From positions 43,220-107,219 of the forward strand of contig DYGR01000003.1 of NCBI GenBank assembly GCA_020724545.1: a stretch of 64,000 nucleotides of DNA. The letters run 5' to 3'. The stretch is from Candidatus Methanoperedens nitratireducens (GTDB taxonomy: Archaea; Halobacteriota; Methanosarcinia; Methanosarcinales; Methanoperedenaceae). This document shows positions 63,940 through 64,000 of the stretch, in pieces. Each line of letters starts with the position of its first letter. Within the stretch, counting starts at the first letter, position 1. The position numbers and the translations under genes were made by a program. The notes below the pieces were generated by a model, which saw only the letters and a list, made by a program, of their open reading frames with translations, searched no databases and was not told the DNA's origin.

Positions 63940-64000
63940 AGAATATGTCACAGCGTTGGGGCGCAGGGGTAGCGGAAGCCCAGAGCTTTAGCGACGGGAG

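Noticed and set aside
63955..64000. Possible end of an IS200/IS605 TnpB element (GAAGCCCAGAGCTTTAGCGA) at the window edge
   Set aside because: The block looks like sequences seen at TnpB element ends, but only 46 bases are available and no protein or hairpin can be confirmed.

Overview
The window reads as chromosome of a methane-metabolising archaeon of the order Methanosarcinales, most likely a Methanoperedens-type (ANME-2d) methanotroph. Established family knowledge supports this: it carries the methanogenesis marker radical SAM protein Mmp10 (modifies methyl-coenzyme M reductase), MptD (tetrahydromethanopterin synthesis), MfnA (methanofuran synthesis), archaetidylserine synthase and decarboxylase, an archaeosortase, NMD3, archaemetzincin, and also bacterial-type GroES/GroEL, MutL and SpeA. 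Two multiheme c-type cytochromes, one next to a ferredoxin-type protein and an NrfD/HybB membrane subunit, point to Methanoperedens rather than to a classical methanogen. The genus assignment is inference; no rRNA or mcrA lies in the window.

Layout. 1-1605: a sulfur-relay operon (ThiF/MoeB-like E1 end, TusA, three DsrE/F/H-like proteins). 1659-4355: loosely packed small or broken genes (membrane protein, half a cupin, GNAT, two small proteins) with three stacked inverted repeats. 4515-7217: response regulator, FilR1-type regulator and a hybrid sensor lacking its ATPase domain. 7257-11325: mmp10, AhpD-like protein, RlmE, methyltransferase, DUF2150. 11339-16260: a minus-strand signalling cluster (roadblock, double KaiC-like ATPase, two three-helix membrane proteins, PAS histidine kinase, response regulator) containing one stand-alone HEARO/omega-RNA-like RNA and preceded by a decayed IscB element. 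16435-24770: leuS, purC, NifX-like protein, antiporter, second TusA, RHH protein. 24838-27733: seven-heme cytochrome, Tat-exported iron-sulfur protein and NrfD/HybB subunit. 27942-29774: a decayed insertion sequence directly before mutL.

29802-39688: mutL-cbiD-cbiE, the epimerase-nmd3 pair, an integrase relic beside a two-gene TumE-like cassette, DUF531, speA, five-heme cytochrome. 39801-43836: a membrane and lipid operon (membrane protein, geranylgeranyl-reductase-like flavoprotein, archaeosortase, PssD, PssA, MptD). 43975-53713: a response regulator fused to a cytochrome b5 domain, DUF2254 protein, adenylate kinase-hisC-argD, a single KaiC-like ATPase, a membrane-anchored Lon-type protease domain, a 24-residue small gene, a truncated PIN toxin and a FAD-Rieske oxidoreductase. 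53829-63939: membrane-bound ArsR-type regulator, groES-groEL, GT-C and GT-2 glycosyltransferases, mfnA, a short lmo0937-type membrane protein, archaemetzincin, purB and an ArgA-like acetyltransferase.

No tRNA, rRNA or CRISPR array was recognised. The most unusual items are the receiver-cytochrome b5 fusion, the stand-alone omega-RNA-like sequence inside the roadblock/KaiC cluster, the 24-residue gene with its own promoter and terminator, and the kinase that has lost its ATPase domain.
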